NCBI GenBank assembly: GCA_963851085.1
Contig: CAWKNX010000015.1
Location: 123,363 to 187,362 of the forward strand
Length of the DNA: 64,000 nucleotides
Direction: 5' to 3'
Source: DATFVJ01 sp963851085
GTDB taxonomy: Bacteria > Actinomycetota > Actinomycetes > Streptosporangiales > Streptosporangiaceae
In this document: piece after piece, positions 24,956 to 33,108 of the stretch
Layout: the number at the start of each line of letters is the position of its first letter
Position numbering within the stretch: position 1 is the stretch's first letter
Made by a program: the position numbers and the translations under genes
Notes under the pieces: model-generated
Seen by the model: only the letters and a program-made list of their open reading frames with translations
Told to the model about the DNA's origin: nothing
Database searches by the model: none

Positions 24956-26937
24956 CAGCCCGGCCTGTGATCAATGGTGCGGATCAGCAACCCTACGTGG
25001 GGTTACGTGCCTTCCGCTTCGAAGACCATGACCGCTTCTTCGGGCGGACCAGGGAGTCGCACGAGATCGCCGCGCTGTGGCGGGCCAACAAGCTCACTGT
25101 TCTGTACGGTGGGTCAGGCGTCGGGAAGACATCGCTGCTTCAGGCTGGCGTCATTCCGCTGCTGGACGATCGGCGCGTTGACCGCCTGCCGGTTGGCCGG
25201 GTCACGACCGGCGTGGTTTCCGCGGCACCCGTGCCAGTTCATAACCCGTATGTCTTCGCGCTGTTGTCGTCGTGGGCACCCGACCGGCCCCCGAACGAAC
25301 TTGTCGACGTATCGATCCTCGAGTTCCTTCGCGAGCACGGCGAACGCCTTGACAGCTACGGAGATCCGATCCCCATCCTGGTCGCCATCGACCAGGCCGA
25401 GGAACTGTTCGGCGATCTCCCGTACCGGCCAAAGGCCGTCGCCGCGTTCATTTCCGAACTGGCAGCGGCATTGCGGGATAATCGGGGGACCCATCTGCTG
25501 CTGTCGCTGCGCGAGGATCGCTTGCCCTCGATGCTGCCCTACGAGCGGATTCTCGCCGGCCGGTCGCATGTCCGCTCGCGCCTGCTGCCCTTCGGGGAGG
25601 CCGCCGCCCTGGAGGCTATCAGGAGGCCACTGGAGCGCACCGGCCGTGAGTTCGAACCGGGCGTTGCCGAGGAACTCGTGACCGACTTGCGGACCATCAA
25701 GGTCTTGAACGCCTTCGGCGAGGGAGCCTCGATAACGGTCGACGCCGTCGACCCGGTACAGGTGCAGGTCGTCTGCTCGGCACTGTGGGACTCGCTGCCG
25801 GAGAACGCGCTCGTCATCACGTCCGCCCATGTGCGCCGGCACGCCAACGTCGACCGGTTCCTCGCCAGCTTCTGCAGCCGGACCCTGACCGCCGTGGCCC
25901 GCGAGCACGATGTGCCGGTAGCCAGGATCCGATCCTGGCTGCAACAGACCTTCATTACCGAACTCGGCACCAGGGGAACGGCATATGAAGGGCTCGGCCA
26001 GACGGCCGGCATGCCGAACGCCTTGGTCAGGTCGCTGGAGGACCGGCGCCTCCTCAAGGCGGAACACCGGGCCGGCACGCGCTGGTATGAACTCCAGCAC
26101 GACCGCCTCATCGAGCCGATCCAGCAGGCACACCCAGTCGAACTCCTGGAGACGGCAGAACTCGAGCTGACAGACGCCGGCTTCGCACTGGCCGATCGTC
26201 ATGCCCATCAGGCGATCCGCGCCTGCGGCCTCGAAGACCTGCAGGTCCACGCCGGCGCGGAGCGCCTGCTCGGTCACGTCGCGAGGCGGCGTGACATGCT
26301 GGACGAAGCGCTGCAGCGGTACCGCACGGCCGCCAGCCTTTTCGAGGTTCTCCAAGACTCGTCCGCGGTTGGACAGCTACTGGCGGAGGCCGGGCGGCTG
26401 TCGATCGTCCGCGGCCGGTATTCCGAGGCGGTGACAGATCTGCGTGCTGCGGCGGAGAGGGTCGCCAATGATCTGTCGATCCAGTACGCGCTGGCACAGG
26501 CGCTTTGGCATACCGGGCAGCCCCGGGCCGCTGTGGCGGTGCTGAGTGCTGTCCTGGAGATCGACGAGGGCATGGTGGCGGCGCTGAGTTCGCGAGGTGA
26601 GATCCTCGCCGATCTGAACATGGCGGAGGCCGCCCTGCGCGATCTGTACCGTGTGCGCCGCGATCAGCACCCAGCCACCCTCGCCGCACGTGCTGTCGCG
26701 CACGCCCTGACCGGCCGTCTGGAGGCCGCCGATCAGGAGGCGGCCGACGCCACCGCCAACGCAGCCGACAGCGGGCCGGTGCTGTTTCGCGCCGCCAGGG
26801 TCCGGTTGATGAGAGGCGAATATGCGATGGCTACGGATCTCGCCGCCAACGCGCTTACTGCGGTCGGCGCATCCCTGCCGCCGCACCTGCGGGCGGATGC
26901 CGAGCGGCTTCTTGAGGCCCCACGCGCGGTGAGGTGA
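24952..26937 (+). CDS. STAND NTPase (nSTAND1-like) with C-terminal helical repeats
   Basis: A 661-residue protein. It opens with the nSTAND1 signature YVGLRAFRFEDHDRFFGR, Walker A GGSGVGKTSLLQ at about residue 45, Walker B ILVAIDQAEELFG and a sensor region LLSLREDRLPSML. A winged-helix-like part (LLKAEHRAGTRWYELQHDRL) leads into TPR-like repeats (AVTDLRAAAERVAND, AVLSAVLEIDEGMV) instead of the usual WD40. STAND NTPases are oligomerising signal sensors. GTGA overlap with the SIR2 gene suggests a sensor-effector pair. Confidence 0.85.
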   Translation: MTARPVINGADQQPYVGLRAFRFEDHDRFFGRTRESHEIAALWRANKLTVLYGGSGVGKTSLLQAGVIPLLDDRRVDRLPVGRVTTGVVSAAPVPVHNPYVFALLSSWAPDRPPNELVDVSILEFLREHGERLDSYGDPIPILVAIDQAEELFGDLPYRPKAVAAFISELAAALRDNRGTHLLLSLREDRLPSMLPYERILAGRSHVRSRLLPFGEAAALEAIRRPLERTGREFEPGVAEELVTDLRTIKVLNAFGEGASITVDAVDPVQVQVVCSALWDSLPENALVITSAHVRRHANVDRFLASFCSRTLTAVAREHDVPVARIRSWLQQTFITELGTRGTAYEGLGQTAGMPNALVRSLEDRRLLKAEHRAGTRWYELQHDRLIEPIQQAHPVELLETAELELTDAGFALADRHAHQAIRACGLEDLQVHAGAERLLGHVARRRDMLDEALQRYRTAASLFEVLQDSSAVGQLLAEAGRLSIVRGRYSEAVTDLRAAAERVANDLSIQYALAQALWHTGQPRAAVAVLSAVLEIDEGMVAALSSRGEILADLNMAEAALRDLYRVRRDQHPATLAARAVAHALTGRLEAADQEAADATANAADSGPVLFRAARVRLMRGEYAMATDLAANALTAVGASLPPHLRADAERLLEAPRAVR

Positions 26938-27102
26938 TAGATGGTGGGGACCAACGTACTGGCAGTGCCTTAGAAGCTTGGTCGCTGGGGCCTGGAGGCA
27001 AGCGGCGGCGTCGATCGGGCGGGCTGGTGCCGGCCGGAACGGCGATGCCTGCCCGGCCGTTGATGGCCGTGCCGGAAGCCGCCGGTACCCGGGCGGGGCA
27101 GC

Positions 27103-28623
27103 TCAGGCTCCCAGCGTGTCGGAGCGGAGATCGCGGAAGCCCGCGGCGAAGTCCCAGAACCGGTAGACGTCGGCGAAGGTGGTGGCCAGGCCGAGCGAGG
27201 CCCGCGCCGCCCCGGTGGTCTTCCCGTCGATCACCTGGAGGAACTCCTCGTAGCGCAGCTGGTCCTTGTCCTTGAAGGCGGCCGCCATCTCCGCGGCGGA
27301 GAAGCCGAGCGCGACCTCGCGCACGCCGGGGTTGCAGTGGCAGCCGCTGCGCAGCGAGATTCCCGCCCTGTTGGCCCGGCGCTCGACCCGCACCGAGTCG
27401 ATGAGCACGCCGGAGGGATCGAAGAAGTTCATCGCGATCGTGGCTCCGCGGCGGTCGGTACCGGCGGGGCCGTAGATGCGGACGAGGGGCGAGCCGTTGC
27501 TGTGCCGCAGGGCGCCGAGTGTTTCCAGCAGCCAGCCGGTGAGGCACATCACCCTGGTGTGGATGGTCTGGATGCCGACCGCGCTGATGTGGTCCAGGCC
27601 GATGCCGACGGCCGGGATGCCCAGGTAGTTGACGGTCCCGTCCTCGAAGCCGGCCGGTCCCGGGGTCAGGTAGAAACCCTCGCCGGGGGTCGCTTCGGCG
27701 CGGACCGAGGAGAAGGTGATCGTGCCGCCGGCGTACCACGGGCGGTGTAGCTTGGCCAGCGCCGGCTTGCGCACCAGGAGGGCACCGATGCCGGTCGGGT
27801 ACCCGAAGATCTTGTAAAACGACAGGGACACGTAGTCCGGGTGCCATCGGGACAGATCTAGCCGGTTGGTCGGCGCGAAGGCGGCGGCGTCCAGCAGCAC
27901 GTCGTACCCGGCCGCCTGGGCCTGGGCGATCCAGCCCGGGGGGTGCTGGACGCCGGAGAAGTTGGACTGGGCCGGGAAGGCGAACAAGTTGCCGGTTGCG
28001 AACCCGGAGCGGCGGCGAGCGAAACGGCGGCGGGCTGGGGTCGCGGCCTCGAGGTGGCGGGCCAGCGCCTCCTCTGATACGCGTAGGTCGGCGGGGGCGA
28101 GCGGTACGTAGCTGACCGAAGCGCCGCGCGCCCGGGCGAACTGCCGGATCCCGTTGACCGAGTTGTGGTTGTCGAAGGTCAGCAGGAACCGACTGCCCGG
28201 CCCGAAGGGATAGGACTCGCCGACCAGTCGGAGCGCGCCGGTGGCGTTCGGGGTGAAGATGACCTCGTACTCCTCCGGTGACGCCCGGAAGAACTCCAGG
28301 ATCTGAGCCCGGGTCGCCTCCACCCGGGCGGTCATGTCCCGCGAGGGCAGGTTCTGGGAGTGCGGGTTGCCGAACACGGCGCCGGCCAGCAGGTCCCGGT
28401 GCCGGGCCAGTTGGGACTCGGCGTACAGGCCCCCGCCGGTGTAGTCGAGGTAGATGTGGCCGGTTGCGTCCAGCCGGGTGTAGTCCCTGGCCCGCATGTC
28501 GTCGAGAACGGCGGTGCCGGCATAAGCCGGGTAGCGCCGCTCGAAGTCGCGCAGCGCCGCCACGGCCATCGCGGCCTGGCCGGCGAGCCTTACCGTTGGG
28601 GTCAGGTCCTGGGTGGCGATCAT
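27103..28623 (-). CDS. PLP-dependent class-V aminotransferase, molybdenum cofactor sulfurase-like
   Basis: A 506-residue PLP enzyme. The substrate loop is HIYLDYTGGGLYAESQL, the PLP lysine is in SLSFYKIFGYPTGIGALL, and the cofactor aspartate is in YDVLLDAAAFAPTNRLD. The late SGCHCNPG motif resembles the GCFCNPG of molybdenum-cofactor sulfurases and related cysteine desulfurases. The C-terminal MOSC domain is missing. It may mobilise sulfur or act in a pathway with its neighbours at 28718-31483. An ATG at 28623 is the apparent start. Confidence 0.8.
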   Translation of the reverse strand: MIATQDLTPTVRLAGQAAMAVAALRDFERRYPAYAGTAVLDDMRARDYTRLDATGHIYLDYTGGGLYAESQLARHRDLLAGAVFGNPHSQNLPSRDMTARVEATRAQILEFFRASPEEYEVIFTPNATGALRLVGESYPFGPGSRFLLTFDNHNSVNGIRQFARARGASVSYVPLAPADLRVSEEALARHLEAATPARRRFARRRSGFATGNLFAFPAQSNFSGVQHPPGWIAQAQAAGYDVLLDAAAFAPTNRLDLSRWHPDYVSLSFYKIFGYPTGIGALLVRKPALAKLHRPWYAGGTITFSSVRAEATPGEGFYLTPGPAGFEDGTVNYLGIPAVGIGLDHISAVGIQTIHTRVMCLTGWLLETLGALRHSNGSPLVRIYGPAGTDRRGATIAMNFFDPSGVLIDSVRVERRANRAGISLRSGCHCNPGVREVALGFSAAEMAAAFKDKDQLRYEEFLQVIDGKTTGAARASLGLATTFADVYRFWDFAAGFRDLRSDTLGA

Positions 28624-28717
28624 GGCGGTTCCCCTCCATTGGTCTACGGGTCGTCTCGCTGCGTGTCGTCTTGCCCGGCGTGTTTTGCTACGGGTCGGCG
28701 CCGCGCCGCCAGCCCTG

Positions 28718-30085
28718 CTACCGGGCCGGCGTCGCCGCGCTCAGCGCTGGCTCAAGCCCCGACGGCACCTCGTCCAGGTGAGCGGCCCGGCCGATAGCGG
28801 AGGCCACGAAGTACTCCCAGCCGAACATCTCCCGCAGCAGGAACTCCGGGAACATGTCCGGCTCCAGCGGGAACTGGCTGCGGTAGGCGGACAGGGCTTC
28901 GACCTTGCGCATGACTTGTTCGGACACGTCGCAAGAGACGACGCCCTGACCTGCCCGCACGGTCCCGGCCGCTGGGGACGCGTTCGCCCGCGCGCCGGGC
29001 AGGGTGCCGGCCAGCCGGGCTCCCCGGCCCCGGCCGGCGAACTTGGCCGGCGGTGCTGGGGACAGGACCAGGCAGGTGAGGCTGGCGGCGGCGACCACGT
29101 CGGCGCTGGGGTGCCGGTGCCCGAAGAACTCTCCCACGCCGAGCCGGCCGGGCTGCTCGCGGCGGCCGCCGTTGCTCTCCTGCCGCACCTCGACTTCACC
29201 CGACAAGATCAAGAACAGCTCGGCGGCCGCCTCGCCCTGCTCTACCACGCACGAACCCGGCGGGTACCAGCGGACCTGGACGTGGTCGCGGATGTGACCC
29301 AGGGTGCTGGCCGCCTCGGCCAGCAGCAGGAGAGCGTGGGCAAAGGCGGGCGTCCCGGCAAAGCGGCCCGGCCGGCTGGTCAGCCAGGCCGCCAGCCGCT
29401 CCATGATCAGCAGGTCGCCCGGCGGGAAGTGCCGGTAGTACAGCCGGGGCGGCCGGCGCAGGGGGAGGGCGGCCGTCCGGTCCGGGCGGTGCCCGGGGCC
29501 GGCGGCCCGCTGGCAGGCGGCCGTGGTCACCGCGCTGATGGTGACGTGGTCGGGATGGCCGTAGCCGCCGTCGGGACCGAACGTGATGACAATGTCGGGC
29601 CGGAATTCGCGGATGATCTCCGTCACGTCCTCGACCAGGGCGGGGAACCCGGCGTCGGCGAGGGTGCCGTCGACGTGGTCCAGGCAGCGTACCCTCGTGA
29701 TGCCCAGACGCTCGCAGGCCAGGCGCAGCTCGGCCTCCCGGACAGCGGCGATGGTCCGCCGGTTACCGGCGGCAGCGTCGCGGATCTGGCCCGCCTGGCC
29801 GCGGGTCGCCGACACCACCATGATCTCGGCCCCCTGTTCGGCGTAGCGGGCGAACGTGCCCCCGGCGCAGAACGTCTCGTCGTCAGGATGGGCGAAGACA
29901 CCCAGCAGGCGGCAGCGGCCCCCCGGTGGCACGCCGTCGTCGAGCAGGCGCGGCCCCGCGGGGCGCGCGAGTCCGGAGACAGGCTGGCCGAAAGAGATTG
30001 TCCTTGGGATGGTCCTGTCTGGTGCGATGCCGCCGTCTGATCGCTTTGCGTCAGTTCGGTGACGATGCTGCGCTTGCGGGATCAT
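28718..30085 (-). CDS. PIG-L family deacetylase fused to a cyclic-nucleotide-binding domain
   Basis: A 455-residue fusion. Residues 60-240 are a PIG-L/LmbE deacetylase: FAHPDDETFCAGG (zinc ligands His, Asp) and FGPDGGYGHPDHV (third ligand). The second half (WYPPGSCVVEQGEAAAELFLILSGEVEV, LGVGEFFGH) is a cyclic-nucleotide-binding fold, followed by a C-terminal tail. This combination is unusual. The first ~27 codons and ribosome site lie in a 111-bp repeat shared with the oxidoreductase gene, and the N-terminal segment has no known domain. Confidence 0.83.
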   Translation of the reverse strand: MIPQAQHRHRTDAKRSDGGIAPDRTIPRTISFGQPVSGLARPAGPRLLDDGVPPGGRCRLLGVFAHPDDETFCAGGTFARYAEQGAEIMVVSATRGQAGQIRDAAAGNRRTIAAVREAELRLACERLGITRVRCLDHVDGTLADAGFPALVEDVTEIIREFRPDIVITFGPDGGYGHPDHVTISAVTTAACQRAAGPGHRPDRTAALPLRRPPRLYYRHFPPGDLLIMERLAAWLTSRPGRFAGTPAFAHALLLLAEAASTLGHIRDHVQVRWYPPGSCVVEQGEAAAELFLILSGEVEVRQESNGGRREQPGRLGVGEFFGHRHPSADVVAAASLTCLVLSPAPPAKFAGRGRGARLAGTLPGARANASPAAGTVRAGQGVVSCDVSEQVMRKVEALSAYRSQFPLEPDMFPEFLLREMFGWEYFVASAIGRAAHLDEVPSGLEPALSAATPAR

Positions 30086-30113
30086 GGTGTTGCTCCTTCT
30101 GTGGCGAGTTGAC
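30003..30113 (-). repeat. 111-bp direct repeat, copy 1 (start of PIG-L fusion gene)
   Basis: This matches 31401-31511 at 106 of 111 bases without gaps. It covers the ribosome site (AGAAGGAG), the ATG and about 27 codons of the PIG-L fusion. Confidence 0.9.
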
Positions 30114-30133
30114 GCGGCACACGGCGCCGCACG

Positions 30134-31483
30134 TCACGAGTCCCAGATCGGGCCGAACGCGGGCACGCCAAGCCGCTCCAAGCCGTGTACCAGGCTCCGG
30201 GTCGCGGCCTTGTTGCTGACCACCTGCACCGCCTCGGCCCCGAAGTCACGACACACGTCGTGGGCCATCCGCAGCAGCTCGGGCCTGCCGCGCTCGGTGG
30301 TGTCCCAGATGACGGCATCGGGACGTGCGGCGAGTACCTCGTCGACGAGCGCGTCGCCGTAGGTGGCGCGCGGGCTGCGAGCCGACCAGACCAGCCGGCC
30401 CGGCACGCGCGAGCTCAGGATCTGCCCGAGCACCGGGCCGATGCCGCTGCCGGTCGCGACGTAGACGACACGGCGGTACATGACCTCGATCGCCGCCATC
30501 GGTGCGCGCGTGGGAACGCCGCGAACCCACAGGTGCGACGGCGGGTCGTCGATGAACCGCGACGTCCAGTCGCCCGCCCGGGAGACCAGCAGCCGGTACC
30601 CGGATCGGCCCGGGGTGCTCACCGTCGCGAAGGCGTGCCACTCTCGCAGCGGGCTGCGGCTGATGCCGACAGCCGACACATGCGCCGGCGTGACGCCGTA
30701 ATCCAGATGTGCGATCGCGGCATGCGAGGACGTGCGCTGCACGGTCACCGGCACGCGGCGTAGCGTCAGCCACGGCCAGACGATGCTCGCCGTGATCAGC
30801 CCGAGCAGCCAGATCTGCCACGCGCCCGGGTCTTCGTGCACCAGGTGCACGGTCAGGGCCCAGAACAGTCCGGCCGATGTCCAGCCGCCGAAGCGATGGG
30901 TCAGCTCGAACACGTTGTGAACCCGTGCGCGGACCGGCGGCAACGCGCCGAGCACGACGACGATCAGCACCGTCACCAGGCTCATGGCCAGCGCGAAGGT
31001 CGTGAGATCCACGGCCGCGGGCCGGCTGGCACGAGCGATCGCGGCGACCACGGTGAAGGCACACAGCCAGGCCGTGCCCGCCAGCGCGGCCCCCACGTGC
31101 AGACCGCCGATGTGGTTGATCTTCGAGACCATCCAGCGCAGTCGCAGCGGCCAGCGGCTCGAGCCGCGGCCGGCCACGGCGAAGATTGCGTTGAGGACGT
31201 GCTGCTGACGGATCAGCACCGCGATCGCGAAGTTCACGACGATCAGGTCCGCCAGACCTGACAGCGCGCTCCCGTCGGCGACATGCCAGTCCCCGCGCGC
31301 CAGGTGCCGGGCCAGCAGCGCGCCATTGACGAGCACAACGAGGGCGATCAGCCGGTGGTAATGCATGAAACGAGGACGTTTGAATGCACGGCGGAAAGGG
31401 CTTGGGACGGTCCTGTCCGGTGCGATGCCGCCGTCTGATCGCTTTGCGTCAGTTCGGTGACGTTGCTGCGCCTGCGGGATCAT
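30134..31483 (-). CDS. Membrane-bound ferredoxin-NADP reductase-like protein
   Basis: A 449-residue protein. After the repeat-derived N-terminus come several membrane helices (LIALVVLVNGALLARHL, IVVNFAIAVLIR, LVTVLIVVVLGALPP, IWLLGLITASIVWPWLTL). The C-terminal half is a soluble FAD/NAD-binding module (SGYRLLVSRAGDW, VVYVATGSGIGPVLGQIL, GRLVWSARSP, AEAVQVVSNK), as in ferric-reductase-type proteins. ATG 31483 in the repeat is chosen over an upstream frame of 10 codons. Its neighbours are redox genes. Confidence 0.65.
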   Translation of the reverse strand: MIPQAQQRHRTDAKRSDGGIAPDRTVPSPFRRAFKRPRFMHYHRLIALVVLVNGALLARHLARGDWHVADGSALSGLADLIVVNFAIAVLIRQQHVLNAIFAVAGRGSSRWPLRLRWMVSKINHIGGLHVGAALAGTAWLCAFTVVAAIARASRPAAVDLTTFALAMSLVTVLIVVVLGALPPVRARVHNVFELTHRFGGWTSAGLFWALTVHLVHEDPGAWQIWLLGLITASIVWPWLTLRRVPVTVQRTSSHAAIAHLDYGVTPAHVSAVGISRSPLREWHAFATVSTPGRSGYRLLVSRAGDWTSRFIDDPPSHLWVRGVPTRAPMAAIEVMYRRVVYVATGSGIGPVLGQILSSRVPGRLVWSARSPRATYGDALVDEVLAARPDAVIWDTTERGRPELLRMAHDVCRDFGAEAVQVVSNKAATRSLVHGLERLGVPAFGPIWDS

Positions 31484-31511
31484 GGTGTTGCTCCTTCTGT
31501 GGCGAATTGAC
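31401..31511 (-). repeat. 111-bp direct repeat, copy 2 (start of membrane oxidoreductase gene)
   Basis: See 30003-30113. Here the repeat supplies the ribosome site and start of the oxidoreductase gene. Confidence 0.9.
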
Positions 31512-31676
31512 ATCCGGGCGTTCGGCGGCTGCTCCCGGTGATCGACCGGGCGATGACTTGTTCAGGCACCCGGGACTGTCGCGCCGGGCGATAATAGGCT
31601 CACACTCGGTAATGGCGAGATAACAGCGCAGTCACTCTCCGCGCCGGGTGATCGGGCGCGAGCGCGGAGGCGCTTG

Positions 31677-32128
31677 CTAGGGCGTTGCCGGCGCGGGGAT
31701 CGCGCGCGCCGGCCGGTCTGCGTTCGGCCGCGCGGCCACCAGGGCCGCGCCGCCGGGCGGCGGGTAGGACTCGTCGCCGCACTCCTCCAGGCCCGGTGTC
31801 GCCCCTGGGGCCAGTTCTGCTCCAGGGGCGACCACCAGCACATCCGCGTCGTAGGTGCCCGCGCTCGTGACCACCCGCTTGCGTCCGGGATCCACGGACA
31901 GGACCGGCTCCTGGCGGAAGGTGACGCCCGGCCTGGTGATGTCCCGGTTGGGGATCCGGGCCTCGTTCATGGCCCGCCGGGCGAACATCACATCCAGCTT
32001 GGAGAAGCCGAAGATGAATGAACCGCCCTGGCCGATCCCGGTGACATCGACCTCATCAGCCAGTTCGGCCTACAGCCGGGGCGACGGCTCGAGCCCGCCG
32101 GACCCGGCTGCGAGGATCACGACACGGA
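31677..32128 (-). pseudogene. Broken FAD-dependent oxidoreductase (SQR/NDH2-like)
   Basis: Minus-strand reading gives RIRVVILAAGSGGLEPSPRL, a TAG stop at 32070-32072, then AELADEVDVT, GGSFIFGFSKLDVMFARRAM, FRQEPVLSVDPGRKRVVTS, YDADVLVVAPGAELAPGATP. These match the N-terminal third of sulfide:quinone-oxidoreductase-like flavoproteins. The GxGxxG motif is altered, there is an in-frame stop, and the rest is absent. It lies directly behind the peroxiredoxin on the same strand. Confidence 0.6.
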
Positions 32129-32138
32129 TACGTACCGG

Positions 32139-32795
32139 TCACCTCGGCTGGGGGACGATACGGATGTAAGGCTTGACGGCCTTCCACTCGCCGAAGGTCA
32201 CCCTCGCCTGGTCGTCGGACACCGAGTTGTGGATCATCACATCGTCGCCCTGGTTCCAGCCGGCCGGCGTCACGACCCGGTGCCTGGCGGTCAGCTGGAG
32301 CGAGTCGATGACCCGCAGCAGCTCCTCGAAGTTGCGGCCGGTCACATTCGGATACGCGATGATGAGCTTGATCTTCTTATCCGGGCTGATCACGAACACG
32401 CTCCGGACGGTCAGGTTGTCCAGTGCGCAGCGCGAGCCGGCGTCACCCGGAGCGGAGGCGGGCAGCATCCCGTAGAGCTTGGACACATTCAGGTCAGTGT
32501 CGCCGATGATCGGGTAGCCGGGCCGTGCGCCCTGGGTCTCCTCGATGTCATCAGCCCACCTGTGGTGGCTCTCGGTGGCGTCTACCGACAGGCCGATGAC
32601 TTTCACGCCGCGGCGTTCGAACTCGGGCGCCAGCTTGGCCACCTGCCCGAGCTCGGTGGTGCACACCGGGGTGAAGTCCTTGGGATGCGAGAACAGCACC
32701 GCCCAGGAATCTCCGATCCATTCGTGGAAGCTGATCCTGCCCTGGGTGGTGTCGGCCTCGAAATCTGGTGCGGTGTCGTTGATGGACAGTCCCAT
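32139..32795 (-). CDS. 1-Cys peroxiredoxin (Prx6/AhpC-TSA type)
   Basis: A 218-residue peroxiredoxin. The peroxidatic cysteine is in HPKDFTPVCTTELG; YPIIGDTDLNVSKLYGMLP, RSVFVISPDKKIKLIIAYP and FEELLRVIDSLQ are diagnostic of the 1-Cys Prx6 group. It reduces hydroperoxides in the cytosol. ATG 32795 with GAGGAG upstream replaces a longer in-frame start. The following flavoprotein is broken. The gene could contribute redox protection to the cluster behind it. Confidence 0.88.
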   Translation of the reverse strand: MGLSINDTAPDFEADTTQGRISFHEWIGDSWAVLFSHPKDFTPVCTTELGQVAKLAPEFERRGVKVIGLSVDATESHHRWADDIEETQGARPGYPIIGDTDLNVSKLYGMLPASAPGDAGSRCALDNLTVRSVFVISPDKKIKLIIAYPNVTGRNFEELLRVIDSLQLTARHRVVTPAGWNQGDDVMIHNSVSDDQARVTFGEWKAVKPYIRIVPQPR

Positions 32796-33108
32796 TTGCC
32801 GTACTCCTCTTTCGTTTGTGATGGTTGCGTGCCTCACCGCTTGCTGCAGTCGGAGGACACGCCGGCCGTGACGCCGCCGGCTGCGGCCCGGCCTGGTGAC
32901 ACAGCGGCTGCCCCGCCCGGACGTGGTCTCCCCGGGCGCTCCGATGACCGGCTTCTCGCTCCCCCGTAGCGGCTTGGTCTGCCAGTGGCAGTCGCAGGCG
33001 AACCCCGTTGCCCACGTTGTCTAGTGATATCCGGCAGCGCAGCGCCATCGCTTCGCCCGGACGGGCCAGCTTCACGCGGCCGCGGCAGATGGCCCGATCG
33101 GGCCAGGC

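Noticed and set aside
26855..28639. 594-codon minus-strand frame overlapping the aminotransferase
   Set aside because: Same strand but a different frame, Arg/Pro/Gly-rich, no motifs; the other frame has the PLP lysine motif.
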